Assembly: GCF_008868155.1 (NCBI RefSeq)
Contig: NZ_WBKR01000009.1
Coordinates: forward strand, 1 to 64,000
DNA from: Micromonospora sp. ALFpr18c
GTDB taxonomy: Bacteria > Actinomycetota > Actinomycetes > Mycobacteriales > Micromonosporaceae
Direction of reading: 5' to 3'
DNA length: 64,000 nucleotides
In this document: positions 50,122 to 59,132 of the stretch, piece after piece
Numbering within the stretch: position 1 is the stretch's first letter
Layout: each line of letters begins with the position of its first letter
Notes under the pieces: generated by a model
Database searches by the model: none
Told to the model about the DNA's origin: nothing
The model's input: the letters and a program-made list of their open reading frames with translations, nothing else
Translations under genes and position numbers: made by a program

Positions 50122-50688
50122 ATGACCACGATCTTCCGTAAGAGTGTGCTGTCTGTTGCGGGTCTCGCGTTCGCCGGTGGTGTGTTCGCCGGTCCGATCG
50201 CCGCCCACGCCGCCACCCCGGTCGTGGACGCCAAGCCTGTCGCGGTGGCGGTGCAGAGTGGTGCGCCGAAGCCGCAGGGTGAGCAGTCGCGCATCGACCT
50301 GAACGGTGAGCAGACCGCGAACGTGAAGGCGATCATCGCCGCGACGAAGAAGGCTGGCCTGCCCGAGCGGGCCGCGGTGATTTCGATCGCGACGAGTTTG
50401 CAGGAGTCGAAGCTGGAGAACCTGGGTCACCTGGGTGACGCCAACGATCACGACTCGTTGGGCCTGTTCCAGCAGCGCCCGAGCTCGGGTTGGGGCACGC
50501 CGGAGCAGATCACCGACCCCGGCTACTCCACGACGGCGTTCCTCAAGGGCCTCACGCAGGTTGATGGTTGGCAGGACATGGCGCTGACCGACGCCGCGCA
50601 GACGGTGCAGGTGTCGGCCTACCCGGACGCCTACGCCCAGTGGGAACAGCAGGCCACCGACCTGGTCAACCAGCACTGGAACAGCTGA
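50122..50688 (+). CDS. Secreted transglycosylase/lysozyme-like protein
   Basis: A 188-residue exported protein. The signal peptide is MTTIFRKSVLSVAGLAFAGG and on to an AHA-A cleavage site near residue 31. The mature domain has AVISIATSLQESKLENLGHLG, with the Glu typical of lytic transglycosylase-like catalytic helices, then DSLGLFQQRPSSGWGTPEQI, a block common in actinobacterial cell-wall hydrolase proteins, and YPDAYAQWEQQATDLV. It likely acts on peptidoglycan outside the cell. It uses T-ending codons (GGT, GTG, GCG mix) more than neighbours. A strong terminator follows. Confidence 0.82.
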   Translation: MTTIFRKSVLSVAGLAFAGGVFAGPIAAHAATPVVDAKPVAVAVQSGAPKPQGEQSRIDLNGEQTANVKAIIAATKKAGLPERAAVISIATSLQESKLENLGHLGDANDHDSLGLFQQRPSSGWGTPEQITDPGYSTTAFLKGLTQVDGWQDMALTDAAQTVQVSAYPDAYAQWEQQATDLVNQHWNS

Positions 50689-50694
50689 CACACC

Positions 50695-50726
50695 GAAGGC
50701 CGGCACTCGACAGAGTGCCGGCCTTC
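50695..50726 (+). terminator. Strong hairpin terminator
   Basis: Fourteen-base arms GAAGGCCGGCACTC (50695-50708) and its exact complement (50713-50726) with a GACA loop, seven bases after the secreted protein stop. Confidence 0.85.
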
Positions 50727-50801
50727 GTCATACCCAGACGTGAATCGTGGATCGAAGACAGGCCCGCGACCACAAGGAACGCCGTGGGCAGAAGCCCCCG
50801 C

Positions 50802-51641
50802 TCAGAAGAGGACGGTGGCGAGGGTGCCGACCGGTTGGAAGCCGCAGCGCTCGTACACCCGGCGGGCCGGAAGGTTGAAGTCGTTGACGTACAGGCTGAC
50901 CGTGGGGGCGACCCGGAGCAGCGCGTCGCGTACCACTGCGGCCATGGCGCCGGCGGCGATGCCGCGACCCCGCCACTCCGGCGCGACCCACACGCCCTGG
51001 ACCTGGGCGGTCCGTTTGGTCACGACGGCCAACTCGGCCTTGAACACGACCTTGCCGTCGACGAACCGGGCGTACGCGCGGCCGGCGCGGACCAGGTCGT
51101 TGACCCGGCGGCGGTAGCTACGACCGGCGTCCTCGGCCAGCGGGGAGACGCCGACCTCCTCGGTGTACATGGCGACGGCTGCCGGAAACAGTCGGTCGAC
51201 CTCGCCGGAGCGGACGCGGCGTACCTCTGGATCGGCCGGTACGGCCGGCAGGGTGTCGGTGGCCAGGAGCGGCTGGTTGGGGCGGACGTCGCGGGCCGGG
51301 CCCCACGTGCCGGAGAGCCGGTCCCAGAGGCCGAGGACGGCGTCCGCTCGGCCGACGATGGAGGAGCAGAGCCGCTCCTCCCCGGCGAGCAGATCGGCGA
51401 AGGCGGACACGGCGGCGTCGCTGGCGAGCACCGGCGTCAGGTTGCCGCCGAGCCAGCACAGCGATTCGAGGTTGCGCCGGGCGCCGTACCCCAGGATCCG
51501 CCCTTCGGCCCGCCACCAGGACAGCCCGCGCGCGGCGATGCGCTCGGCGACCTGCGCGCCCGCGAACGGGTCACGATCGAGCAGGCGCTCGACCGCGCGG
51601 CGCTCCGATTCCCCCAGTTGCCGTACCGGCACCGTCAGCAC
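50802..51641 (-). CDS. GNAT family N-acetyltransferase with DUF4081 domain
   Basis: 279 residues from GTG 51641. The N-terminal DUF4081 part includes AGAQVAERIAARGLSWWRAEG and NLESLCWLGGNLTPVL; the C-terminal GNAT domain has VQGVWVAPEWRGRGIAAGAM (acetyl-CoA loop) and LYVNDFNLPARRVYERCGFQ. This protein is characteristically encoded next to ispG in actinobacteria; its acceptor is unknown. It is separated from ispG by 444 bases containing gene fragments and a terminator. Confidence 0.9.
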   Translation of the reverse strand: MLTVPVRQLGESERRAVERLLDRDPFAGAQVAERIAARGLSWWRAEGRILGYGARRNLESLCWLGGNLTPVLASDAAVSAFADLLAGEERLCSSIVGRADAVLGLWDRLSGTWGPARDVRPNQPLLATDTLPAVPADPEVRRVRSGEVDRLFPAAVAMYTEEVGVSPLAEDAGRSYRRRVNDLVRAGRAYARFVDGKVVFKAELAVVTKRTAQVQGVWVAPEWRGRGIAAGAMAAVVRDALLRVAPTVSLYVNDFNLPARRVYERCGFQPVGTLATVLF

Positions 51642-51698
51642 GACTACCAGCCTGCCAGATCCACCCCCCACCTCGCCGGCCGAGTGGCGAGCCCGGCC

Positions 51699-51842
51699 TC
51701 AGACGGTCAGCGGCTCGGTGGCCGGGCTGGTCGAACGGGTCCGGCCGGCCCACCCGACAACCGGGGGCACCAGGGCACCGAGCGGGAGGAACAGCACTCC
51801 CAGCGCGATCCACCCAGGTACGGCTTGTGCCGCCCAGGGCAC
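51699..51842 (-). CDS. Short membrane ORF, possibly a truncated gene end
   Basis: 47 residues: MPWAAQAVPGWIALGVLFLP and a second hydrophobic run, ending TEPLTV. It has one to two transmembrane-like segments and normal codon bias, but no ribosome site. Its GTG is back to back with the GTG of the plus-strand fragment at 51844, which suggests both are remains of larger genes cut at a junction. Confidence 0.4.
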   Translation of the reverse strand: MPWAAQAVPGWIALGVLFLPLGALVPPVVGWAGRTRSTSPATEPLTV

Positions 51843-51843
51843 G

Positions 51844-52002
51844 GTGAGCAGCTGGCACGACATCCGCGACTCCGGCGCGCAGGCGATGAACGCCCTGCGG
51901 CAGGTGATGATGAACGGCACCGACGACCAGCGTGAGCGGGCCGCCCAGGTGCTCGACGAAACCCGCCGCAAGCTGTATGCGATCCTCGCCGAATCCGAGT
52001 GA
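51844..52002 (+). CDS. Short helical ORF, possibly a truncated gene 3' end
   Basis: 52 residues beginning MSSWHDIRDSGAQAMNALRQ and ending YAILAESE. Composition and helical periodicity look like a genuine protein C-terminus. There is no ribosome site, and the frame upstream has no coding character. It points away from the membrane fragment at 51699-51842. Confidence 0.4.
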   Translation: MSSWHDIRDSGAQAMNALRQVMMNGTDDQRERAAQVLDETRRKLYAILAESE

Positions 52003-52034
52003 CGCGCGCCAGCGCCACACGAGCACAGCGCACA

Positions 52035-52074
52035 GAAAAGCGGCCGTTCCCCGTGCGGGGAACGGCCGCTTTTC
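52035..52074. terminator. 18-bp perfect hairpin terminator after ispG
   Basis: Arms 52035-52052 (starting GAAAAGCGGCC) and 52057-52074 are exact complements around GTGC, 11 bases past the ispG stop on the minus strand. The A/T ends give a run of U on either strand, so it can terminate both ways. Confidence 0.85.
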
Positions 52075-52085
52075 CACAAGGAAAA

Positions 52086-53258
52086 TCAGTGCACGGTGAC
52101 CGTCGGGCCGGTGACCAGCCCGCGCAGCTCCTCGGGAAGCTCGGCGCCCATCTCGTCGGCGATCCGCAGCGCCTCTTCGATGAGCGTCTCCACGATCTGC
52201 GCCTCGGGCACCGTCTTGACGACCTGCCCCTTGACGAAGATCTGGCCCTTGCCGTTGCCCGAGGCGACGCCGAGGTCGGCCTCGCGGGCCTCACCCGGAC
52301 CGTTGACGACGCAGCCCATGACGGCGACCCGCAGCGGCACCGGCAGCCCTTCCAGGCCGGCGGTGACCTCCTCGGCGAGCTTGTACACGTCCACCTGGGC
52401 GCGCCCGCAGGACGGGCAGGAGACGATCTCCAGGCCGCGCTCGCGCAGACCCAGCGACTCCAGGATCTGGTTGCCGACCTTGATCTCCTCGACCGGCGGG
52501 GCGGACAGCGACACCCGGATGGTGTCGCCGATGCCCTCGGCGAGCAGGGCGCCGAAGGCGACCGCCGACTTGATGGTGCCCTGGAAGGCCGGGCCGGCCT
52601 CGGTGACGCCCAGGTGCAGCGGGTAGTCGCACTGTTCGGCGAGCTGCCGGTACGCGCGGATCATCACGACGGGGTCGTTGTGCTTGACCGAGATCTTGAT
52701 GTCGCGGAAGCCGTGCTCCTCGAACAGCGAGCACTCCCACAGCGCCGACTCGACGAGCGCCTCGGCGGTCGCCTTGCCGTACTTGGACAGCAGCCGCTTG
52801 TCCAGGGAGCCGGCGTTGACGCCGATGCGGATCGGCACCCCCGCCGCCCCGGCGGCACGAGCGATCTCCTTGACCTTGTCGTCGAACTGGCGGATGTTGC
52901 CCGGGTTGACCCGGACGGCCGCGCAGCCGGCGTCGATGGCGGCGAAGACGTACTTGGGCTGGAAGTGGATGTCGGCGATGACCGGGATCTGCGACTTCTT
53001 GGCGATCGCCGGCAGGGCCTCGACGTCGTCCTGGGACGGCACCGCCACCCGGACGATCTGGCAGCCGGACGCGGTCAGCTCGGCGATCTGCTGGAGCGTG
53101 GCGTTGACGTCGGAGGTGAGGGTGGTGGTCATCGACTGCACGGACACCGGCGCACCGCCACCGACCGGCACCGAGCCGACCATGATCTGGCGGCTGGCGC
53201 GGCGGGGAGCGAGCGGCGGGGGCGGTACGGCCGGCATACCGAGCCTGATTGCGGTCAC
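52086..53258 (-). CDS. ispG: 4-hydroxy-3-methylbut-2-enyl-diphosphate synthase
   Basis: IspG (GcpE) converts methylerythritol cyclodiphosphate to HMBPP in the MEP isoprenoid pathway with a [4Fe-4S] cluster. The TIM-barrel part shows [15 protein letters not shown] and [15 protein letters not shown]; the cluster ligands are in [11 protein letters not shown] and [14 protein letters not shown] with Glu. Length is 390 residues from GTG 53258, which has AAGGTGAG upstream; GTG 53270 overlapping the rseP stop is an alternative. It is the last gene of the dxr-rseP-ispG operon. Confidence 0.95.
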   Translation of the reverse strand: MTAIRLGMPAVPPPPLAPRRASRQIMVGSVPVGGGAPVSVQSMTTTLTSDVNATLQQIAELTASGCQIVRVAVPSQDDVEALPAIAKKSQIPVIADIHFQPKYVFAAIDAGCAAVRVNPGNIRQFDDKVKEIARAAGAAGVPIRIGVNAGSLDKRLLSKYGKATAEALVESALWECSLFEEHGFRDIKISVKHNDPVVMIRAYRQLAEQCDYPLHLGVTEAGPAFQGTIKSAVAFGALLAEGIGDTIRVSLSAPPVEEIKVGNQILESLGLRERGLEIVSCPSCGRAQVDVYKLAEEVTAGLEGLPVPLRVAVMGCVVNGPGEAREADLGVASGNGKGQIFVKGQVVKTVPEAQIVETLIEEALRIADEMGAELPEELRGLVTGPTVTVH

Positions 53259-53266
53259 TTCAGCAC

Positions 53267-54517
53267 TCACCTTGGGAAGAGCGTGATCGGGTTGACGACG
53301 TCCGCGGTGATGGTCAGCAGCGTGAACACGCCACCGATCAGGATCACCACGTACGTGAAGGGCATCAGTTTGAGGTAGTCGACCCGCCCGGGGTCGGCGC
53401 GGCCGATCTTCGCGTACAGCCAGGAGCGCGCCCGTTCGAACCAGGCGATGGCGATGTGGCCGCCGTCGAGCGGGAGCAGCGGCAGCAGGTTGAACACGCC
53501 GATGAAGAAGTTCAGCGAGATGAACAGGGTCACGAACAGCAGCCACGCCTTGTTGGCGAACGCCTCGCCACCGAGCCGGCTGGCGCCGACGACGCTGATC
53601 GGGGTGTCCACGTCACGTTCGCCGCCGGTGATGGCGGTCCACAGGGCGGGCACCTTCTGCGGCAGCCGCTGCAACGCCTGCACGGTGCCGACGGCCAACT
53701 CCTTGGTGAAGTCGCCGGTGGCGCCGAACGCGGCGACCGGCCCGTACGTCACGCGGGTCGGGGTGCTGGGCACGAGGCCGACGCCGAGCGCGGCAACGGG
53801 GGCGACGGTGCCCTTCGGGTCGTCGAGCGGCGGCCGCTGGGTCTGCGCGAGGACCGTGCTGGTCGTACCCGGCTGCCCATCGCGGACGTAGTCGAGCTTC
53901 GCGGTGTCGCCCGGCTTGAGCGCGCGCAGGGCGACGAGCATCTCGCCGTAGTTGTTGATCGGCGTGCCGTTGACGGAGGTGATCCGGTCGCCGTCGCGCA
54001 GGTGCGCCTGGGCGGCGGGGCTGGCGGCGTCGCCGGGGGCGCAGGCCCGGGGTGCGCTGTCGGGGATCACGCAGTCGGACAGCGCGATCACCGCCGGCTC
54101 CTGGCGGATCTCCGCGTCGGTGGTGGGGAAGTTCTGGTTGGGCAGGCCGAGGGTGACGGCGGCGATCCAGATGGCGACCAGGGCCAGCGCGAAGTGGGTG
54201 ATCGAGCCCGCGGACATGACGATCGTCCGCTTCCAGACCGGGTAGCGCCACATCGCGCGCGGCTCGTCGGCCGGGTCGACGTCGTCGTCCTGCGCGGTCA
54301 TCCCGACGATCTTGCAGAAGCCGCCGAGCGGAATGCCCTTGATGCCGTACTCCGTCTCGCCCCGCTTGAACGACCAGAGGGTCGGACCGAAGCCGACGAA
54401 GTACTTGGTGACCTTCATCCCGAATGCCTTGGCGGTCACCATGTGACCGGCCTCGTGCAGGCTCACCGAGACGAGAATGGCCAGGGCGAAGAGCGCCACC
54501 CCGAGCAGGTTAGCCAT
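53267..54517 (-). CDS. rseP: M50 site-2 protease (RseP/Rip1-like)
   Basis: An intramembrane zinc protease that cleaves transmembrane anti-sigma factors. The HEAGH motif is in the first helix ([18 protein letters not shown]); the third metal ligand is in [17 protein letters not shown]-like region lies between ([15 protein letters not shown]). 416 residues with four membrane segments. ATG 54517 has GAAGGAG; it shares one base with the dxr stop. The dxr-rseP-ispG order is standard in actinobacteria. Confidence 0.94.
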   Translation of the reverse strand: MANLLGVALFALAILVSVSLHEAGHMVTAKAFGMKVTKYFVGFGPTLWSFKRGETEYGIKGIPLGGFCKIVGMTAQDDDVDPADEPRAMWRYPVWKRTIVMSAGSITHFALALVAIWIAAVTLGLPNQNFPTTDAEIRQEPAVIALSDCVIPDSAPRACAPGDAASPAAQAHLRDGDRITSVNGTPINNYGEMLVALRALKPGDTAKLDYVRDGQPGTTSTVLAQTQRPPLDDPKGTVAPVAALGVGLVPSTPTRVTYGPVAAFGATGDFTKELAVGTVQALQRLPQKVPALWTAITGGERDVDTPISVVGASRLGGEAFANKAWLLFVTLFISLNFFIGVFNLLPLLPLDGGHIAIAWFERARSWLYAKIGRADPGRVDYLKLMPFTYVVILIGGVFTLLTITADVVNPITLFPR

Positions 54518-55728
54518 CAAGCTCCTTCCACCGAACCCGCGATGATCTCCTGGGCGTGCGCGCGCGCCCACGACTCGGCCGCGAGCACGTCCTCGACGGT
54601 ACCTGGTTCGGCGAAGTCCGGAGCGTCCTCCAACACCCGCTCGAGGGTGTCGACGATCCCCAGGAACGGCAGTCGACCGGCCACGAAGGCCGCCACGCAC
54701 TCCTCGTTCGCCGCGTTGTAGATCGCCGGGCGGCACCGCCCGGCCTCCCCGGCGGCCTTGGCCAGCGCGACGGCCGGGAACGCGGCGTCGTCCAGCGGCG
54801 CGAACTCCCAGGTGTGCGCGGCCGTCCAGTCGACGGCGGAGGCGGCGTCGGGCACCCGGTCCGGCCAGCCGATGCCCAGCGCGATGGGCAGCCGCATGTC
54901 CGGTGGGCTGGCCTGGGCGATCGTCGACCCGTCGACGAACTCGACCATCGAGTGGATCACCGATTGCGGGTGCACCATGACGGTGATGTCGGCGTAGGGC
55001 ACGTCGAACAACTCGTGCGCCTCGATCACCTCCAGCGCCTTGTTGACCATCGTCGCAGAGTTGATCGTGACGACCGGTCCCATGTTCCACGTCGGGTGCG
55101 CGAGCGCCTGCTCGGGTGTGACCTGCGTCAACTCGTCGCGCCGCCGACCCCGGAACGGCCCGCCGCTGGCCGTGACGACCAACCGTCGCACCTCACCGCG
55201 CGTCCCGGACCGCAGGCACTGGGCCAGCGCCGAATGCTCCGAGTCGACCGGCACGATCTGCCCCGGCCGCGTCACCGCGGCCTTCACCAGCGGGCCGCCG
55301 GCGACGAGCGACTCCTTGTTGGCCAGGGCGAGGGTACGACCACCGCGCAGTGCGGCCAGCGTAGGAGCGAGGCCCAGCGAGCCCACCACCCCGTTGAGCA
55401 CGACGTCGCACGGCCACTGGGCCAGCTCGGTCATCGCGTCCGGCCCGGCCACGATCTTGGGGAGCTTGAAGTCGCCGGTGGCCCACCCACGCCGACTCGC
55501 CTCGGCATAGAACGCGAGCTGGAGGTCCTGCGCGGCGGACGCCTTGGCCACCCCGACCACCTCGACGCCCAACTCCAGGGCCTGCGCGGCGAGCAGTTCG
55601 ACGTTGCCGCCGCCCGCACCCACGGCGACCACCCGGAACCGGTCCGGGTTACGCCGGACGATGTCGACGGCCTGCGTGCCGATCGAACCGGTGGACCCGA
55701 GCAGGACGAGGTCGCGGGGGGAAGTCAC
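54517..55728 (-). CDS. dxr: 1-deoxy-D-xylulose-5-phosphate reductoisomerase
   Basis: Dxr makes MEP from DXP with NADPH, the committed step of the MEP pathway. The NADPH loop is [18 protein letters not shown]; catalytic and metal residues lie in [14 protein letters not shown] and [36 protein letters not shown] is the flexible-loop region. 403 residues from GTG 55728 (GGGGAAG site). First gene of the operon with rseP and ispG. Confidence 0.95.
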   Translation of the reverse strand: MTSPRDLVLLGSTGSIGTQAVDIVRRNPDRFRVVAVGAGGGNVELLAAQALELGVEVVGVAKASAAQDLQLAFYAEASRRGWATGDFKLPKIVAGPDAMTELAQWPCDVVLNGVVGSLGLAPTLAALRGGRTLALANKESLVAGGPLVKAAVTRPGQIVPVDSEHSALAQCLRSGTRGEVRRLVVTASGGPFRGRRRDELTQVTPEQALAHPTWNMGPVVTINSATMVNKALEVIEAHELFDVPYADITVMVHPQSVIHSMVEFVDGSTIAQASPPDMRLPIALGIGWPDRVPDAASAVDWTAAHTWEFAPLDDAAFPAVALAKAAGEAGRCRPAIYNAANEECVAAFVAGRLPFLGIVDTLERVLEDAPDFAEPGTVEDVLAAESWARAHAQEIIAGSVEGA

Positions 55729-55800
55729 GAGGCCATTCTTCCCCACCGCCGCTGAACGCCCGCTGGGAGCCTCAGCCGTCGCCCTCCGCGCTCGCGGCGC

Positions 55801-55877
55801 TGATCAACTCCAGATCGCCGATGTCGGGGTATCCCCAGCTCTCGGACACCCCCACATCGCCGAAACCGTGTCGATCA
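55801..55877. repeat. 34-base inverted repeat ending in the Uma2 stop codon
   Basis: Arms 55801-55834 and 55844-55877 are equal in length and pair at about 23 of 34 positions, best in the CGCCGATGT-GGGG core and the TGATC tip. The TGATC of the right arm supplies the TGA stop of the Uma2 gene. Nine-base loop. Confidence 0.55.
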
Positions 55878-56534
55878 AGAAGTGCCACCGGCCGAGTCGG
55901 TCGCGGCTACATCCGTCGGCCCCTCCTCGTCCAGTAGTTCCGCCGGGTCGATGGCGAACTCGAACGGCTCCCGCATCGCGAAGATGCTTCCTGCCGCAGC
56001 GGCGGCCAACGGCCGGTACTCCCCGTCGACCAACTCGAACAGGGCGATGGTCGGCACCCGGTTGCGCAGGTCCACCCGCAGGAAGAACGGCACACCGGCG
56101 GCGGCGTACTCCCGGGGTCGATCGATCACGTCCTTGCGTCGATTTCCGGGGGACACGATCTCCCCCAGCAGCACCGCCTCGGCGATGGGAACCGTCGTAC
56201 GGCCACCACCTGATTTGCGCAGCACAGCGATGTCCGGAATGAAGAGATCATCCCCGGAGAGGACGTTGATCTCCGGATAGACCCAGAATCCGGCCTTCCG
56301 CGCAGCACGGTGCAGCACATATGGCAGCTCCCGCTCGACCGACTGATGATCGATTCCCGCGGGTGGTGTCACGATCACGCTTCCGCTCAGGACCTCAACC
56401 TTGGGGCCGTTGGTCTCCGGCAACAGGTCGAGGGCGAGCTGCGCGGTCCACGGCTCGTCGTGCCACCGCAGCACGTCGAACGACGGCTCGGTGTGCTGCG
56501 GCACCGGCTCCGGTGCGAACGCTGCCTGGGCCAT
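55875..56534 (-). CDS. Uma2 family endonuclease-like protein (DUF820)
   Basis: A 219-residue protein of the Uma2 group, predicted PD-(D/E)XK nucleases. The pattern LFIPDIAVLRKS (Asp), AVLLGEIVSPGNRRKD (Glu) and GVPFFLRVDL is present, but the usual Lys near DRxxKxxxYA reads DRPREYAAA, so the catalytic Lys may be replaced by Arg. Such genes are abundant and mobile in actinobacteria and cyanobacteria; the role is unproven. Its stop codon lies in an inverted repeat. Confidence 0.85.
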   Translation of the reverse strand: MAQAAFAPEPVPQHTEPSFDVLRWHDEPWTAQLALDLLPETNGPKVEVLSGSVIVTPPAGIDHQSVERELPYVLHRAARKAGFWVYPEINVLSGDDLFIPDIAVLRKSGGGRTTVPIAEAVLLGEIVSPGNRRKDVIDRPREYAAAGVPFFLRVDLRNRVPTIALFELVDGEYRPLAAAAAGSIFAMREPFEFAIDPAELLDEEGPTDVAATDSAGGTS

Positions 56535-56640
56535 CCGGGCTCACCCCCTCAGCGGGACATTCTGCTCAGCTCAGCCTAGCCACCGCAGCCCTCAGAACGC
56601 GTCATCGCACACCCAGTCCGACAACCCAAGTGACTCACGG

Positions 56641-57276
56641 TCAACCGCACTGATCCTGATCAACGAGCCGGGGTGGCACGACCCCGTCGCCGTAATTGGC
56701 GGCAAGGGTTGCGGCCCACACGTCCGGGACGGTCCAACCGGGAAACGCCCGCGGCAGGTACTCCTGCAGCGCGCCGGATGCGTCCAGCATGGGCCCGAAC
56801 TGCTCCTGCCATTCGCCGCGCACCGCCGAGGTGGGAAACCCCCGGAAGACCGCCACTTCAGGATCCCGCTCACCCCAGCATCCCCATCTGCGGGAAGGCC
56901 CGGTCACCGCAACGACGTTCGCCGAAATCGCGATCGAACCGAAGATGTCTCTGGCAGCCTCGTGACCAATCAGCGCCCAGTAGTCGTCCTCGCCGGCCTC
57001 GACGGACAACGATAGAGCCGGGTAGGACTGGTACTCCGACAGGTAGTACCCATCGCAATCCGGCTCAAGGACCAGCAGCTCGACGTGCTCGTCGCCGTGC
57101 CAACGGGCCATCGCAGAGAGCGCCGGCCAGAACTCCGGGGTGAGGACCCTGTCGAACTCACAGAACAGCGACTCGTCGCCGATTTCACGGAAGACCTGGT
57201 CGGGCAACCTGACCGAAAGATCGAAGGTGGCTCCGCAGCGGGAGCGGATGTTCAGATAGGCATGGTGATCGGTCAC
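56641..57276 (-). CDS. Hypothetical protein, unknown family
   Basis: A 211-residue soluble protein from GTG 57276 (MTDHHAYLNIRSRCGATFD). It is acidic with many aromatic residues (DCDGYYLSEYQSYPALSLS, GEDDYWALIGHEAARDIFG, SRRWGCWGERDPEVAVFRGF). No signal peptide or membrane segment. Codon bias is weaker at third positions than in housekeeping genes here, which suggests acquisition. I do not recognise a family. Neighbours are a Uma2 gene and a DUF397 gene, so it lies in accessory DNA. Confidence 0.65.
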   Translation of the reverse strand: MTDHHAYLNIRSRCGATFDLSVRLPDQVFREIGDESLFCEFDRVLTPEFWPALSAMARWHGDEHVELLVLEPDCDGYYLSEYQSYPALSLSVEAGEDDYWALIGHEAARDIFGSIAISANVVAVTGPSRRWGCWGERDPEVAVFRGFPTSAVRGEWQEQFGPMLDASGALQEYLPRAFPGWTVPDVWAATLAANYGDGVVPPRLVDQDQCG

Positions 57277-57305
57277 GGCAGACGCTCCCCGGACATCGCG
57301 GGACC

Positions 57306-57503
57306 TCAGCGGCGGGTGGTGAACTGCCTTGCACGGGTCGCCACGACGAAGTCGGACCAGGCCGACTCGGTGAAGGTCAGCGCCGGCCCCTGCCGGTCCT
57401 TGCTGTCGCGTACGCCGACCGTCTCGGCGAACCCCGCCACCTCGACGCAGTCGCCCTCACTGCCGGACCGGGTCGACGTACGCCAGACTCCGTCACGCAC
57501 CAT
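57306..57503 (-). CDS. DUF397 domain protein
   Basis: A 65-residue protein with the DUF397 hallmarks WRTSTRSGSEGDCVEVAG and VGVRDSKDRQGPALTFTESAW. DUF397 proteins are encoded next to Scr1/DUF5753 regulators and are thought to be partner (toxin-like or effector) proteins, as in WhiJ/BldB-type systems. The ATG at 57503 overlaps the regulator gene by 11 bases. Confidence 0.93.
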   Translation of the reverse strand: MVRDGVWRTSTRSGSEGDCVEVAGFAETVGVRDSKDRQGPALTFTESAWSDFVVATRARQFTTRR

Positions 57504-58374
57504 CGGTCATCTCCTTCGCCATGGCCGCGATCGACTCGCGGGACTCGTCGGCGCTGAGCGCCCGCTCGCCGAGGGAGCGCCACGCGTCTTCGTAGATCTC
57601 GATCTCGTGGGTCTTGTCAAGGTAGACCGCGCCGCACGGCCCGTCCATGTAGATGGTCGTCGGCTCCGGCTCGCGCACGTCGGACGGGAAGTCGAGCATC
57701 GTGAAGGTGCCGGCCTGCGCCCAGCGGACCAGCCCCGCATCGAACGGCAGCACCCGGATGCCGATGTTGTGCTGCCGCGACGACACCACAAGCGACTCCA
57801 ACTGCCGGGCCATCGCCGCACGATCGCGCAGTGGGCGGCGCAGCACCGCCTCGCTCAGGATGACGTCGAGGCGTGGAGCCCTGGGCACCGCCCGAGCCAG
57901 CAGGCGCTGGCGGCGAAGCCGCACGTCGACCTTCGCCTGACGCTCCGACTCGCCCAACTGCGGCTGGTCGGTGGCGATCAGCTCGGTCATGTACTCGACC
58001 GTCTGCAACAAGCCCGGGATGAGATCGGCTTCGTACTTCCGAATCCTCGTGGCGGCGGCTTCCAGGCCGACGTACAGCTTGAACCAGTCCTTGATCGCCT
58101 CGCCGTAGCTGTGCCACCAGCCGTGCGCCTTGGTCTCCCGGGCCAGCGCCCGCATCGTCTCGATCGTCTCCGGGGACGCGCCGTAGACGCGGCACATGGC
58201 CGCCACATCGTTCGGGTGCATGGAGACCTGCCCGGTCTCGTACCGCCAGATCCGGGGTGCCGACCACTCCAATTCCTTGGCCGCCGCGGTGACTGTCACG
58301 TACGCGTTTTCGCGAAGCTCTCTCAGGTATCTGCCGAGCTGCCTCCGTGGAACTGTGCTGCCGGAGTCGTCCAC
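57493..58374 (-). CDS. HTH regulator, Scr1/DUF5753 (WhiJ-like) family
   Basis: A 293-residue regulator: N-terminal XRE helix-turn-helix (LGRYLRELRENAYVTVTAAAK, then RIWRYETGQVSMHPNDV) and the long DUF5753 domain (YVGLEAAATRIRKYEADLIPGLLQT, VILSEAVLRRPL, HNIGIRVLPFDAGL). Such proteins pair with DUF397 proteins and control differentiation or act as antitoxin-like partners in actinomycetes. GTG 58374 has a GGGAG site. Divergent from the small-protein pair at 58513-59018. Confidence 0.93.
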   Translation of the reverse strand: MDDSGSTVPRRQLGRYLRELRENAYVTVTAAAKELEWSAPRIWRYETGQVSMHPNDVAAMCRVYGASPETIETMRALARETKAHGWWHSYGEAIKDWFKLYVGLEAAATRIRKYEADLIPGLLQTVEYMTELIATDQPQLGESERQAKVDVRLRRQRLLARAVPRAPRLDVILSEAVLRRPLRDRAAMARQLESLVVSSRQHNIGIRVLPFDAGLVRWAQAGTFTMLDFPSDVREPEPTTIYMDGPCGAVYLDKTHEIEIYEDAWRSLGERALSADESRESIAAMAKEMTDGA

Positions 58375-58422
58375 GTCATCTCCCTGACTGTCGTCGCGTA
58401 AGACACCTCATCCCTTGGTCCG

Positions 58423-58463
58423 CATTCTGCCCCGAAAGATTGCGCCAGGCCAGCATCAGAATG
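58423..58463. promoter_or_regulatory. Inverted repeat in the divergent promoter region
   Basis: CATTCTG (58423-58429) and CAGAATG (58457-58463) form a seven-base dyad in the 138-base space between the divergent Scr1 regulator and small-protein genes. It is a candidate operator for the regulator. Confidence 0.3.
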
Positions 58464-58512
58464 ACGCTCGTTGATGACCACCTCCCCCGAACACCCCGAC
58501 CGAAGGACGGCC

Positions 58513-58755
58513 ATGGAGACGACCGACGAGCTGCCGCTACCGCCCTACGTGACCAAAGAGGACGTCGTGTTCGCGCTACGGGCGGTCAGCGTGCACGCCC
58601 CCGTGCAGCGACCGGACGGCGAGCGCTGCCGCAAGGACGACGCTCGGCACCCGTGCCGGCTGCACCGCTGGGGCCGCCGCGTCCTCCACGAACGCGGCCT
58701 GACCGACGGGCAGATCCAGACGTTGGTGGGCGGAGGAACGGTGGTCCTGCCATGA
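58513..58755 (+). CDS. Hypothetical small Cys-containing protein
   Basis: 80 residues from ATG 58513 with a GAAGGA site. Sequence METTDELPLPPYVTKEDVVF followed by a central segment with Cys and His (ERCRKDDARHPCRLHRWGRR) that could bind metal, and a Gly-rich end. No known family recognised; proteins of this type often lie opposite Scr1/DUF397 pairs. Its stop overlaps the start of the next gene (ATGA). Confidence 0.7.
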   Translation: METTDELPLPPYVTKEDVVFALRAVSVHAPVQRPDGERCRKDDARHPCRLHRWGRRVLHERGLTDGQIQTLVGGGTVVLP

Positions 58756-59018
58756 GCGTCGCAACCGAGCCCCGCTGGATCATCCACCTGCCGACCACTC
58801 TGACCAGTCTCGACGAGGTCACGGCGCTGGCCGTGGCGCTGCGCGACTCGCTCGGTCACCTCGCCGTCGTCGACTTCGGTGAAACCACGCTCAGCGAGGA
58901 GGACGCGCAGTTTCTGCGTACCCGAGTGTTCTGCGACGCCCAGCTCGACGGCGCGGACCGTTGCCGGCGGCCCGACGCCCACGACGGCCCCTGCGGGCTG
59001 GCCCGTCGCCGCGGGTGA
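58752..59018 (+). CDS. Hypothetical small protein, coupled to the preceding gene
   Basis: 88 residues starting MSVATEPRWIIHLPTTLTSL. The first half is alpha/beta; the C-terminus carries Cys/His/Asp-rich CDAQLDGADRCRRPDAHDG, like the neighbour. Translation is coupled by a four-base overlap. Function unknown. Confidence 0.65.
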   Translation: MSVATEPRWIIHLPTTLTSLDEVTALAVALRDSLGHLAVVDFGETTLSEEDAQFLRTRVFCDAQLDGADRCRRPDAHDGPCGLARRRG

Positions 59019-59132
59019 CCCGACGCCGAGCATGACCGATCGTCATGATCGTGCGTCTGATCGACGGATGGCCCAGCGTGTCCTGCTCCGCGAGCACCAG
59101 CGGTGTTCATGGTCAAACACGGAGGGGACCAC

